NCBI GenBank assembly: GCA_023386585.1
Contig: JAEWJM010000028.1
Span: 1-64,000 of the forward strand
Direction of reading: 5' to 3'
Length of the DNA: 64,000 bases
Origin: Bacteroidota bacterium
GTDB taxonomy: Bacteria > Bacteroidota > Bacteroidia > Flavobacteriales > Flavobacteriaceae
The notes beneath the pieces are model-generated. The model did no database searches, was not told the origin of the DNA, and saw only the letters and a program-made list of their open reading frames with translations. This document shows, in pieces, positions 25,613 through 33,620 of the stretch (positions within the stretch are counted from its first letter, which is position 1; each line of letters starts with the position of its first letter). A program made the translations under genes and the position numbers.

Positions 25613-26356
25613 ATGAAAAAGCTGTTACTATTTCTGTTGTTTGCCTCGGCTTCTGTTTTTTCGCAGAATGCATTCGAGCAGGGAAACGCCTTTTACAGGA
25701 ATGAAAAATACAAGGAAGCTGCGCAAGCCTATGAACAGGTCCTGAAGTCGGGAAAAGAGTCGGCCGAAGTGTACTTTAATCTTGGCAATTCATACTATAA
25801 ATTAAACCAGGTTGCACCTGCGATCTATAATTACGAAAAAGCGCTTCAGCTCAAACCGGGCGATTCGGATACCAAAAACAATCTGGTTTTTGCGCACAAG
25901 ATGATGATCGACGAGGTAAAGGAAGTTCCACGCGTGGGTTTCAGGAAGATGATATCCGACTTTACTTCGATGTTCAGCTATGATCGCTGGGCGTGGATTG
26001 CCGTATTTCTTGCTGTTTTTTCGGCTGCTGCTTTTGCCGTTTATTATTTTGCGCACCGTGCCAGTTACAAAAGGATTTTCTTCATCGGAATGTTCGCCTT
26101 TATTTTCCTGATGTGCCTTTCGATTGCATCCGCAGCGTTTGAAAGAGGACGAATCAGATCAGAAAGGCCCGCGATTGTTTTTTCCGGAATTGCCGCTGTT
26201 AAGAGCGAGCCGAGAAGCAGTGGCAGCGATGTGGCCGTGCTTCACGAAGGCACGAAGGTTTATGTTCGGGAATCGCTCGAAAGCTGGAACCGCGTTACGC
26301 TGCCGGATGGCAATGACGGCTGGATTGAATCATCAGCGATCAGGGAGTTGAAATAG
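25613..26356 (+). CDS. batE: BatE: TPR protein with two membrane helices and SH3-like end
   Basis: This 247-residue protein has a signal peptide (1-18), two TPR units (about 20-95: AFEQGNAFYRNEKYKEAAQAYEQ, SYYKLNQVAPAIYNYEKAL), two transmembrane helices (about 124-145 and 155-175) and a C-terminal bacterial-SH3-like domain (SGSDVAVLHEGTKVYVRES, WNRVTLPDGNDGWI). It closes the Bat operon. Its last 17 bp overlap the end of the convergent cvpA-like gene; no terminator hairpin is visible between them. Confidence 0.92.
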   Translation: MKKLLLFLLFASASVFSQNAFEQGNAFYRNEKYKEAAQAYEQVLKSGKESAEVYFNLGNSYYKLNQVAPAIYNYEKALQLKPGDSDTKNNLVFAHKMMIDEVKEVPRVGFRKMISDFTSMFSYDRWAWIAVFLAVFSAAAFAVYYFAHRASYKRIFFIGMFAFIFLMCLSIASAAFERGRIRSERPAIVFSGIAAVKSEPRSSGSDVAVLHEGTKVYVRESLESWNRVTLPDGNDGWIESSAIRELK

Positions 26357-26861
26357 CCGCTTCGGGCGCATGCTCGGCAAGCCATTCGCGAAGCGCAGGA
26401 TAGATCATCGGTGCCGCCTTCCGAACAGGCTCATAAAGAACTGAATCGCCCATTGGTTCTTTTTCGGCCAGCGCGCCTTCTGAATTGAGTTTTTCAAAAA
26501 TTGAAATAAGAACGCTTGCAATCAGCAGCATTTTGACTATTCCGAGCAAGCCGCCCAGGATTTTATTGAATAATCCGAGTCCGGCCATTTTCGCGATCCT
26601 TGTCAGAAACTTGCTCAGGAACCAAATGCCGATGAGTACGAGGATGAACGTCAGCAGGAATGCTGCAAGCCTGATACCTTGCGGATGACCGGGGAAATGG
26701 CTTCCGACGAAATCGCGCAAATAACCTGAAAAGCGGATCGCGATGTAAATGCCGACCAGCAGCGAAACCGTCCCTGCGAGCTCGCATAAGAATCCATTCC
26801 AGAATCCGCGGATCAGCCCGAAAATCAAGACAACAGCCAGGACAAGATCAATGAAAAGCAT
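26340..26861 (-). CDS. CvpA family membrane protein
   Basis: This 173-residue protein has four predicted transmembrane helices (starting FIDLVLAVVLIFGLIRGFWNGFL) and the CvpA-family pattern NGFLCELAGTVSLLVGIYIA, then LTFILVLIGIWFLSKFLTRIAKMAGLGLFNKILGGLLGIVK. CvpA proteins are inner-membrane proteins linked to colicin V production and envelope stress tolerance in proteobacteria; the role in Bacteroidota is not well defined. The gene converges with batE and overlaps it by 17 bp. Confidence 0.88.
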   Translation of the reverse strand: MLFIDLVLAVVLIFGLIRGFWNGFLCELAGTVSLLVGIYIAIRFSGYLRDFVGSHFPGHPQGIRLAAFLLTFILVLIGIWFLSKFLTRIAKMAGLGLFNKILGGLLGIVKMLLIASVLISIFEKLNSEGALAEKEPMGDSVLYEPVRKAAPMIYPALREWLAEHAPEAAISTP

Positions 26862-26917
26862 TTGTGCGAATAAGGCTGCAAGGTAAATCTAATTCGAAAA
26901 TAACAAAAGCCATGTGC

Positions 26918-26925
26918 TATCTTTG
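26918..26925 (+). promoter_or_regulatory. -7 element upstream of the 118-aa conserved protein
   Basis: TATCTTTG, a perfect TAnnTTTG, lies 20 bp before the start codon. Confidence 0.6.
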
Positions 26926-26945
26926 CACGGCAAAAACGATAAATC

Positions 26946-27302
26946 ATGTCAAGGGATATACAGTTGAAAGAACGATGGGAGCGCGTGGTTTCCCAATTAT
27001 CAAACCAGTTTGCTCCTGGCGAAGCGCTTGAGCTTGATTCGATCATTTATCTGATCGGAGTGCAGGAATTGGGTAAAGTGCATAACAAATTTAAAAAGGA
27101 CGAAAAGCTGAACCTGATGCATATTGCCATCTGCCGGCTTTTGGAACCTTACGGATACTACGAATTCGACCATGTTGACCACGATGGCTGGCCGCACTAC
27201 ACGGTTAAGGAAGAACTTCCTCCACTCAAGGCGGGCGAGCAGGCAATACTGATGAAAGAAGCGATAGTGAATTATTTCCTCGAGCGGGAACTGATTGATT
27301 AG
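26946..27302 (+). CDS. Conserved hypothetical protein (118 aa)
   Basis: I do not recognise a named family. The protein is small, soluble and acidic to neutral, with a helical N-terminal part (VVSQLSNQFAPGEALELDSI), a central IYLIGVQELGKVHNKFKKDEKLNLMHIAICRLLEPYG segment, and DHDGWPHYTV near the C-terminus. The coding look, a good -7 element 20 bp upstream and placement before pheS support a real gene. It has no signal peptide or membrane helix, and no catalytic motif is evident. Confidence 0.8.
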   Translation: MSRDIQLKERWERVVSQLSNQFAPGEALELDSIIYLIGVQELGKVHNKFKKDEKLNLMHIAICRLLEPYGYYEFDHVDHDGWPHYTVKEELPPLKAGEQAILMKEAIVNYFLERELID

Positions 27303-27349
27303 TTAGCCGGAATTTGTTCACATTGCTCGGGCAACGTATTTTAAATGTT

Positions 27350-27357
27350 TAAATTTG
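27350..27357 (+). promoter_or_regulatory. -7 element of pheS
   Basis: TAAATTTG fits TAnnTTTG and lies 19 bp before the chosen pheS start at 27377, which supports that start. Confidence 0.55.
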
Positions 27358-27376
27358 CTTGCATTACACAGGAAAG

Positions 27377-28396
27377 ATGATAGACAAGATCAGGGATTAT
27401 ATAGCAGAAGCTCAAAACTTCCAAACGCAAAACAAGGAAGACCTTGAGTCATTCAGGATAAAATTTTTAGGCAAAAAAGGACTTTTAAATGATTTCTTCA
27501 CTGAATTCCGCAATGTTCCGAACGAACAGAAGCGTGAGTTTGGCCAGGTGATCAACCAGCTAAAACAGGTTGCCGAGGAGAAAGTCCGCGCCATTCAGGA
27601 CCATTTGGAAAGTCTGGAAGAAACAGCAGGTATTTACGGCGATCTTACCCGTCCGGCCGAGCCGCTGAAAATCGGGTCACGCCATCCGATCTCAATAGTG
27701 AAAAACCAGATTACCGACATTTTTTCAAACATCGGTTTCAATGTTTCCGAAGGGCCGGAAATCGAGGACGACTGGCACAATTTCACCGCGCTGAACCTTC
27801 CGGAATACCATCCGGCGCGGGACATGCAGGATACATTTTTTATCCAGACGAATCCCGATGTTTTGCTTCGTACGCACACTTCGTCGGTTCAGGTTCGCTA
27901 TATGGAAAACAACAAGCCGCCAATCAGGACGATCTCGCCGGGGCGCGTGTTCCGGAATGAAGCCGTATCGGCGCGCTCGCATTGTATTTTTCACCAGGTG
28001 GAAGGACTTTACATCGATAAGGAAGTTTCGTTTGCCGACCTGAAGCAGACGCTTCTATATTTTACACGCGAGATGTTTGGCAAATCGAAGATCAGGCTGC
28101 GGCCATCGTATTTTCCGTTTACCGAACCGAGCGCTGAGGTCGATATTTACTGGGGATTGAAAACCGAAACCGATTACCGGATCACCAAAGGAACCGGCTG
28201 GCTTGAAATCATGGGCTGCGGAATGGTTGATCCGAACGTATTGAAGAACTGCGGTATAAATCCGGACGAATATACCGGCTTTGCCTTCGGGATGGGAATT
28301 GAAAGGATCGCGATGCTGCTTTACCAAATTGGCGACATCCGGATGTTCTATGAGAACGATGTCCGTTTCCTGGAACAATTCAAAGCAAGCATTTAG
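27377..28396 (+). CDS. pheS: Phenylalanine-tRNA ligase alpha subunit
   Basis: I start at MIDKIRDYIAEAQNF (339 aa), the normal beginning of PheS; an in-frame codon six residues upstream is less likely. The N-terminal coiled coil (tRNA-binding) covers about 1-90. The class II catalytic core has motif 2 (RVFRNEAVSARSHCIFHQVEGL) and motif 3 (FAFGMGIERIAMLLY). It pairs with PheT, which is not in the window, to charge tRNA-Phe in the cytoplasm. A copy of the dispersed repeat follows 10 bp after the stop. Confidence 0.96.
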   Translation: MIDKIRDYIAEAQNFQTQNKEDLESFRIKFLGKKGLLNDFFTEFRNVPNEQKREFGQVINQLKQVAEEKVRAIQDHLESLEETAGIYGDLTRPAEPLKIGSRHPISIVKNQITDIFSNIGFNVSEGPEIEDDWHNFTALNLPEYHPARDMQDTFFIQTNPDVLLRTHTSSVQVRYMENNKPPIRTISPGRVFRNEAVSARSHCIFHQVEGLYIDKEVSFADLKQTLLYFTREMFGKSKIRLRPSYFPFTEPSAEVDIYWGLKTETDYRITKGTGWLEIMGCGMVDPNVLKNCGINPDEYTGFAFGMGIERIAMLLYQIGDIRMFYENDVRFLEQFKASI

Positions 28397-28405
28397 CAGA
28401 AAACC

Positions 28406-28487
28406 TAGCCCGGATGGCAGCGTAAATCCTTTTTTGCGACGCTGACCAGGCCGCGAAAAAGATTGCAGCGAACAGCCGGAAACAGCT
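28406..28487 (-). repeat. Dispersed hairpin repeat, copy D (minus orientation)
   Basis: Read on the minus strand this is AGCTGTTTCCGGCTGTTCGC ... GGATTTACGCTGCCATCCGGGCTA, the same arms as copies A-C. It fills the gap between pheS and the next gene, and the 5' end of the longest open frame there (from 28463) reads through it, so that extension is not native protein sequence. Confidence 0.75.
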
Positions 28488-28516
28488 TCCAAAACGAACG
28501 TTATAAAATCATAAAA

Positions 28517-28924
28517 TTGAGAAAGGACATTAGCATACCGACCGTTGAAAATGTTTTCATGGCTGCCGTCAGCGAATGGAACGACGATTTTATGGACAAT
28601 GTGTGGAATGTTTACCTGATCAATGATGGCGATTCGCCGCTGCACGACATCATGGTGGTTTCAAAAGCTTTTGGAACGCTTGAAGGCGAGATGCGGAAGA
28701 CTTCGACGCTTCGCCATGCTTTTGTGGAAATGCCGGCGGTTTCGGCAGTGAAAGTGGAAATGATCGAAAATAGCGTCCTCGCGCTGAACAACGAGTTCAT
28801 GGTGACGTTTTTCATAGGAAACACGCTGTACGACCGGAAGTACATTTTTCGCGCGAACAGCATTGGTCCTGACAAAGTCGAGGAAGTTCCGTTACTTTTC
28901 AAGGACGGAGTGATCGTTCGCTAA
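28517..28924 (+). CDS. Conserved hypothetical protein downstream of pheS
   Basis: I place the start at TTG 28517 (about 135 aa, RKDISIPTVENVFMAAVSEW), because the frame upstream of it lies in a dispersed repeat and a short spacer. The product is a small soluble protein with two similar beta-rich halves (VWNVYLINDGDSPLHDIMVVSKAFG, then EFMVTFFIGNTLYDRKYIF). I do not recognise a characterised family; it is likely conserved in Flavobacteriia. Its end overlaps the convergent hydrolase gene by 4 bp. A non-AUG start is an inference. Confidence 0.7.
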   Translation: MRKDISIPTVENVFMAAVSEWNDDFMDNVWNVYLINDGDSPLHDIMVVSKAFGTLEGEMRKTSTLRHAFVEMPAVSAVKVEMIENSVLALNNEFMVTFFIGNTLYDRKYIFRANSIGPDKVEEVPLLFKDGVIVR

Positions 28925-29760
28925 TTGGTTTGCGTGATCCAGCGCAGGATTTCCGGATAAATGATTGTCCGCCTTGTATTGCTGTTGAGCCGCATGAAGT
29001 GCGTTCCTTTTTCAACGAGCACCAACCGATGCTTTATTTTTTTCTGCTCAAGAACCGAATCGAGTGCGATGGATTGATTTTTATCGACAACAAAATCCCA
29101 CGTTCCCTGAAGCAAAAGCGTGGGCACATCTGAAACTTTAAAAATCGGGCTCGCTTCGCGCAGTGCTGATTTTGCCGCATCGACGTCGGTGGTGCCGAGC
29201 AATTTCTGCATTATCGGAACCGAAATCTCTTTTACGAGGTTGCTTTGGTTGTCTACAGTGAAATCGGTCGGCGGAAAAAGCGCTATGATGCTGGAAATCT
29301 GCTGAGGATGCTGGTATCCGTAGAGCAATGATATATGTCCGCCTGAACTTTCTCCCAAAAGAATATACTTTTTTGGCTTTAGGCGGTGTGAACCCAAATT
29401 TCGATCAAGTGATTCCAGGGCCAGTCTAATGTCTTCCAGCTGCTCGTCAAGGTGTGATTTGTCGCTGGTCAGGCGGTAATTGAGGTTGGCGCTGGGTATT
29501 CCGTTTCGCATTAGGAAACGCTGCACCATTCGGATGTTCCGTTTGTTGCCCAACGTCCATGCCCCGCCGTGAATGAGGACCACAAAAGGTTTGTCGGCGT
29601 TGACTTCATGCGGGATGAAAACATCCATTTTTTGTTGCTTGTCACTGCCATAGCTGAGGTTGTAGGTTTTCTGGCTCAGGTTTGCAGTTGTAACTGCACG
29701 ATATTTTGAGCTGCACGAGCAGGCCATAACGGCAAGGAGTATGGCAATGCAGCTTCTCAT
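28921..29760 (-). CDS. Alpha/beta-hydrolase lipoprotein (BD-FAE/carboxylesterase type)
   Basis: This 279-residue protein has a short lipoprotein-type signal (VMAC or ACSC, lipidated Cys14 or Cys16). It shows the hormone-sensitive-lipase/BD-FAE pattern: oxyanion-hole HGGAWTLGN (about 64-72), nucleophile elbow GESSGGH (about 137-143), the acidic residue region LLQGTWDFVVDKNQ and the terminal catalytic His in EKGTHFMRL. It likely hydrolyses small esters in the periplasm or at a membrane. It is the last of a three-gene leftward unit after gpsA and a 69-aa membrane protein. Confidence 0.87.
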   Translation of the reverse strand: MRSCIAILLAVMACSCSSKYRAVTTANLSQKTYNLSYGSDKQQKMDVFIPHEVNADKPFVVLIHGGAWTLGNKRNIRMVQRFLMRNGIPSANLNYRLTSDKSHLDEQLEDIRLALESLDRNLGSHRLKPKKYILLGESSGGHISLLYGYQHPQQISSIIALFPPTDFTVDNQSNLVKEISVPIMQKLLGTTDVDAAKSALREASPIFKVSDVPTLLLQGTWDFVVDKNQSIALDSVLEQKKIKHRLVLVEKGTHFMRLNSNTRRTIIYPEILRWITQTN

Positions 29761-29761
29761 C

Positions 29762-29971
29762 TTATTTCTTTTTCTGGAGGTTTTTCCAGTTGTAATAACC
29801 CAGAAGGAAGACGCCGGCCATACAGAATATAAAAAGCCTTGCGATCGATTTTAGTGAATACATTTCCGCCAGCGAGCTTTGGCAGTAAGCATCCCAGGCT
29901 GCCATCCAAACCGACATGAAAATGCCGAATGGCAGGCCGTTCTTCAATTGGAATTTCCACCGCTCGCTCAT
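29762..29971 (-). CDS. Small membrane protein (69 aa) between gpsA and hydrolase
   Basis: This short gene fits exactly between gpsA (sharing one base) and the hydrolase start (1 bp gap), the spacing of a real operon member. The product has two hydrophobic segments (LPFGIFMSVWMAAWDAYC, about 14-31, and IARLFIFCMAGVFLLGYYNW, about 43-62) and a lysine-rich end, so an inner-membrane helical hairpin is expected. No known family is recognised. It is absent from the usual gpsA context and may be easily missed in annotation. Confidence 0.7.
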   Translation of the reverse strand: MSERWKFQLKNGLPFGIFMSVWMAAWDAYCQSSLAEMYSLKSIARLFIFCMAGVFLLGYYNWKNLQKKK

Positions 29972-30969
29972 CAGTCCAATTTGTCGGTGAGTTTCTTGAA
30001 CACTTTCCGCGCTTCCTTTCCTTCATAGAGAATGGCGTGAACGGCATCGATTATCGGTGTTTTTGCGCCGTATTCCTGGTTGAGTTCGTAAGCGCTTTTT
30101 GTGGCGTAATAGCCTTCGGCGACCATGCTCATCTCCATCATTGCCGATTTTACCGTATAGCCTTTCCCGATCATATTTCCGAACATCCGGTTGCGCGAAA
30201 AGACGGAATATCCGGTCACGAGCAAATCTCCGAGATATGCCGAATCGTTGATGTTGCGCTTCATTTTGTGGACTTTCCGGATGAATTTCTTCATCTCGCG
30301 GATCCCGTTGCTCATCAACACCGATTGAAAGTTGTCGCCATAGCCGAGGCCATGCGCGATTCCTGCTGCAATTGCGTAAATGTTTTTCAGCATTGCCGCA
30401 TATTCGGTTCCGATGATGTCGTCGGTGATTTTTGCTTTGATGTAGTTGCCGGAAAGGCAATTGGCAACAATTTGCGCTTTCTTTTCGTCCCCGCAGGCGA
30501 TTGTCAGATAGGAAAGGCGTTCGAGGGCGACTTCTTCTGCGTGGCATGGACCGGTGATGACGCCGATGTTCTCAAACGGAATATCATACATCTCATTGAA
30601 ATGCTCGCCGACGATCAGGCTCGTTTCCGGAACAATACCTTTTATCGCCGAGAAAATGACTTTTCCCTTTAGGCTAACCGTAAGTTTTTTCAGTTCGCTG
30701 CTGAGGAATGCCGATGGAATGGCGAAAACAATATAATCTGCATATTGCACTGCTTCGTTAATGTCGGAAGTCAGCCGCAACTTGTTGTTGTTGAATTCAA
30801 CCGAACTCAGGTAATTCGGGTTGTGGTTGTGGGTTCTGATGTGCGCGATTGCCTCTTCGTTGCGCATGTACCACGCGATCTCGGGAAGGTTTACGCAAAG
30901 CATTTTCGCAATTGCGGTTGCCCAGCTTCCGCCGCCTATGACTGCAAATTTTGGTTTCTGATCCATCAA
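29971..30969 (-). CDS. gpsA: NAD(P)-dependent glycerol-3-phosphate dehydrogenase
   Basis: This 332-residue GpsA has the Rossmann motif GGGSWATAIAK (12-22), VFAIPSAFL, KGIVPETSLIVGEHF, GPCHAEEVA and the catalytic-lysine region AMLKNIYAIAAGIAHGLGYGDN. It reduces dihydroxyacetone phosphate to sn-glycerol-3-phosphate for phospholipid synthesis in the cytoplasm. It leads a leftward operon with a 69-aa membrane protein and an esterase. A minus-strand TACTTTTG -7 element lies 16 bp upstream. Confidence 0.96.
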   Translation of the reverse strand: MMDQKPKFAVIGGGSWATAIAKMLCVNLPEIAWYMRNEEAIAHIRTHNHNPNYLSSVEFNNNKLRLTSDINEAVQYADYIVFAIPSAFLSSELKKLTVSLKGKVIFSAIKGIVPETSLIVGEHFNEMYDIPFENIGVITGPCHAEEVALERLSYLTIACGDEKKAQIVANCLSGNYIKAKITDDIIGTEYAAMLKNIYAIAAGIAHGLGYGDNFQSVLMSNGIREMKKFIRKVHKMKRNINDSAYLGDLLVTGYSVFSRNRMFGNMIGKGYTVKSAMMEMSMVAEGYYATKSAYELNQEYGAKTPIIDAVHAILYEGKEARKVFKKLTDKLD

Positions 30970-30985
30970 GATGTTTTATTCCCGC

Positions 30986-30993
30986 CAAAAGTA
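30986..30993 (-). promoter_or_regulatory. -7 element of gpsA
   Basis: Minus-strand TACTTTTG, a perfect TAnnTTTG match, lies 16 bp upstream of the gpsA start codon. Confidence 0.6.
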
Positions 30994-31188
30994 CTTAAAA
31001 GCTTTAAGGTTTAAGTTGTGTTACTTCGGCGCTTCAAAACCGCCTGTTGCATTTAACAAAAATTTGTGAATTTGTCGTACAATTAGAACGGAGCACTGCC
31101 GTTAATAAAGTAACTAAAGTCCAAATTCATTTGTGTTCAAAGCATCAAGGAGTTTGAAAGTTAGTAAATTTTGTTTTGGTGTTATGAG

Positions 31189-31224
31189 AAAGGCGTTCCC
31201 GTTTTACAGGAACGCCTTTTGATT
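31189..31224 (-). terminator. Hairpin downstream of the YqhD-like gene
   Basis: A perfect 11-bp stem AAAGGCGTTCC / GGAACGCCTTT (31189-31199 and 31209-31219) has a 9-nt loop and sits just past the stop of the leftward alcohol dehydrogenase gene. The T-tracts on both sides are short, so terminator activity is likely but direction is uncertain. Confidence 0.6.
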
Positions 31225-31226
31225 TT

Positions 31227-32384
31227 CTAGTAACTGCGCTCGACGATTTCTTTCACCCGGTCAAGCGTGATGTTTTGTCTTTCTCCCAAAGTGCGCCAGC
31301 CGCGTTTTTCGAAGCGATCAACAATAAAATCGGCTGTGCCCGCATATTCGGGCGTGTACTTCGATAAACGGGTTTCCATTCCCATTTTCTGAAAGAATTT
31401 TTCGGTTTCCGAAATTGCTTCTCTGGCAACCTTTTCATCATCGCCCGACAAATTAAAGATACGTCTTCCGTATTGCGCGAGTTTCTCTTTTTTGCTTTCA
31501 AACATTACTTCGTACAATCTCGGAGCGATTACGGCTAATGTTCGCGCATGGTCGATCTTGTATAGTGCGGTCAGTTCGTGGCCGATCGTGTGCGTTGCCC
31601 AATCGGTTGGCACGCCTTTGTTCAGCAGTCCGTTGAGCGCCATTGTGCAGCACCACATAAAGTTAGACGCGACCGCGTAATTTCCCGGATTTTCAACGAC
31701 TTGCGGCCCAATCTCGATCAGCGTCAACAAAATTGCCTCTGCGATGCGATCCTGCAGATAACCTTCATGAGAATAAGTCATATATTGTTCCATCACGTGC
31801 GTAAAAGCATCTACGACGCCGTTTTGCAGTTGCCGCACCGGAAGCGATTTTACGACTTCGGGATCGCAAATTGAGAATTTCGGAAATAGCGCCGAGCCGC
31901 CGAAAGACAGTTTTTCGTTTGTGCTTTCAATCGTGATAACGGCTCCCGAGTTCATTTCACTTCCCGTTGCGGGCAAGGTCAACACAGTTCCGAACGGAAG
32001 CGCATTTTCTTTGATGGGAATGCGTCGCTTCAGGATTTCGATCGGATCACTTTCAAATTTCGCAGCCGCCGAAATAAATTTTACGCCGTCAATGACCGAT
32101 CCGCCGCCTACGGCAAGAATAAAGTTGATGTTTTCTTTTCTGACGATTTCCACCGCACGCATCAGCGTTTCAAAATGCGGGTTGGGTTCAATTCCGCCGA
32201 ATTCGATTATATCACTATCCGCAAGAGCGTTTTTTACCTGGTCGTAAATTCCGTTTTTGAAAATGCTGCCGCCGCCATAGGCGACCAAAATCTTGGTGTT
32301 TTTCGGAACGAGCTCTGCCAGTTTTGCGATCTGTCCACGACCGAATATAAGGTTCGTAGGATTATAAAGTTCAAAGTTTTGCAT
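31227..32384 (-). CDS. yqhD: Iron-containing alcohol dehydrogenase (YqhD-type NADPH aldehyde reductase)
   Basis: This 385-residue group III alcohol dehydrogenase matches the length of E. coli YqhD. It has the cofactor loop VAYGGGSIFKNG (35-46, the GGGS motif linked to NADPH use), VGGGSVIDGVKF, and the metal-site segments FTHVMEQYMTY and WATHTIGHELTALYKIDHA, whose Asp/His residues bind Fe or Zn. YqhD reduces short-chain and lipid-derived aldehydes with NADPH. It stands alone with its own -7 element. Orthology to YqhD is by motif and length, so the symbol is tentative. Confidence 0.85.
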   Translation of the reverse strand: MQNFELYNPTNLIFGRGQIAKLAELVPKNTKILVAYGGGSIFKNGIYDQVKNALADSDIIEFGGIEPNPHFETLMRAVEIVRKENINFILAVGGGSVIDGVKFISAAAKFESDPIEILKRRIPIKENALPFGTVLTLPATGSEMNSGAVITIESTNEKLSFGGSALFPKFSICDPEVVKSLPVRQLQNGVVDAFTHVMEQYMTYSHEGYLQDRIAEAILLTLIEIGPQVVENPGNYAVASNFMWCCTMALNGLLNKGVPTDWATHTIGHELTALYKIDHARTLAVIAPRLYEVMFESKKEKLAQYGRRIFNLSGDDEKVAREAISETEKFFQKMGMETRLSKYTPEYAGTADFIVDRFEKRGWRTLGERQNITLDRVKEIVERSY

Positions 32385-32402
32385 GATCGTTTATTTGATC
32401 GC

Positions 32403-32410
32403 CAAAGTTA
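32403..32410 (-). promoter_or_regulatory. -7 element of the yqhD-like gene
   Basis: Minus-strand TAACTTTG, a perfect TAnnTTTG match, lies 18 bp upstream of the start. Confidence 0.6.
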
Positions 32411-32444
32411 CACAACCTTCAGACGGCGCCGTAATAAAGGAATG

Positions 32445-33035
32445 TTAACTAAGCGGCTTACGATAAAGGTTGTTGTGGTCGACATATTGCCAGACTTCTG
32501 CAGGCAGCAAGGGTTTTACATTCTTTCCGTCTTTGATGCTTTCCCGGATGAAGGTCGATGAAATTTCCACAATCGGCGCGGCGACAACTTTTATCCGGCT
32601 GTTGGAATGAATGTTTTTGTTTTCTTCTGAAGTTGTGATCCGCGGATAAACATAAATATCGTGACTGGCGAGAATTATCTCATAATTCTTCCATTTGTGT
32701 ATCGAGCGGAGATTGTCTTCGCCCATTATCAAAGAAAACTCGTGATTGGGATATTTTTCGGTAAGATGCGCCAATGTGTTGACGGTGTAATTCGGTTGCG
32801 GAAGCCGGAATTCGATGTCGGACGGCTTCAATTTCGGATAATCCTCGGTCGCGAGAAAAACCATCTCGAGCCGCTTGTAATCGTCGAGTAACGTTGCTTT
32901 TTCCTTCAGCGGATTGTGTGGTGTCACGACGAGCCATACCTGGTCAAGGCTTGTAAATTCGGCCATGTGGTTGGCAATGATGAGATGTCCGGCATGAATG
33001 GGATTGAATGTCCCAAAGTACAATCCGATTTTCAT
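32445..33035 (-). CDS. nadD: Nicotinate-nucleotide adenylyltransferase
   Basis: This 196-residue nucleotidyltransferase has the ATP-binding GTFNPIHAGHL (8-18, the (H/T)xGH motif) and the C-terminal ISSTFIRESI motif, the usual pair for NadD. It adenylates nicotinate mononucleotide to deamido-NAD in NAD synthesis, which could use quinolinate from the kynurenine route encoded elsewhere in the window. It is the last gene of a leftward yicC-gmk-nadD operon, 6 bp after gmk. Confidence 0.95.
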   Translation of the reverse strand: MKIGLYFGTFNPIHAGHLIIANHMAEFTSLDQVWLVVTPHNPLKEKATLLDDYKRLEMVFLATEDYPKLKPSDIEFRLPQPNYTVNTLAHLTEKYPNHEFSLIMGEDNLRSIHKWKNYEIILASHDIYVYPRITTSEENKNIHSNSRIKVVAAPIVEISSTFIRESIKDGKNVKPLLPAEVWQYVDHNNLYRKPLS

Positions 33036-33041
33036 CGTTTG

Positions 33042-33617
33042 TCAGCTTTCGTTGATAAAATTGCGAACGAGCATGTACGCTTCGTTCTTCGCCTCTTCCA
33101 GGTCGTAGTTTTTGATAATCCGGTCAAATTGCGGTGCTGTAGCCATTTCTACCGAAGCCTTCGCAATCCGCATGTTAATTTTGTCGTCACTTTCGGTCGA
33201 ACGTTTTTTCAGTCGGATCTTGAGCTCGTCGATACTGGGCGGCTTGACAAAAACGGCAAGGGTTTCCTCAGGAAATTTCCTTTTGATCCGGAGTCCGCCT
33301 GCCACGTCGATATCGAATATCACATTCTTTCCTTTTGCCCAGATCCGTTCGATCTCGCTCTTTAAAGTTCCGTAAAAGTTATCGCGGTAAACTTCTTCCC
33401 ATTCAAGGAAATCCTGGTTTTTGATGTGATGCTTGAATTCGGATAGCGAAATGAAGTAGTAATCTGTGCCGTCGATCTCGTTTCCGCGCGGCTCGCGTGA
33501 TGTCGCCGATACGGAAAATTCAAGATTTAGGTCTTCCATTGAAAGTAGATGACGGACGATTGTTGTCTTGCCCGATCCGGAAGGCGCGGAAAAAACGATA
33601 AGTTTGCCTTTTTTCAT
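33042..33617 (-). CDS. gmk: Guanylate kinase
   Basis: This 191-residue kinase has the P-loop FSAPSGSGKTTIV (8-20), FSVSATSREPRGNEIDGTDY (GMP-binding), DFLEWEEVYRDNFYGT and the VIFDIDVAGG region. It phosphorylates GMP to GDP. It lies between yicC (3 bp upstream) and nadD (6 bp downstream) in one operon, a common arrangement in Bacteroidota. Confidence 0.97.
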   Translation of the reverse strand: MKKGKLIVFSAPSGSGKTTIVRHLLSMEDLNLEFSVSATSREPRGNEIDGTDYYFISLSEFKHHIKNQDFLEWEEVYRDNFYGTLKSEIERIWAKGKNVIFDIDVAGGLRIKRKFPEETLAVFVKPPSIDELKIRLKKRSTESDDKINMRIAKASVEMATAPQFDRIIKNYDLEEAKNEAYMLVRNFINES

Positions 33618-33620
33618 CCG

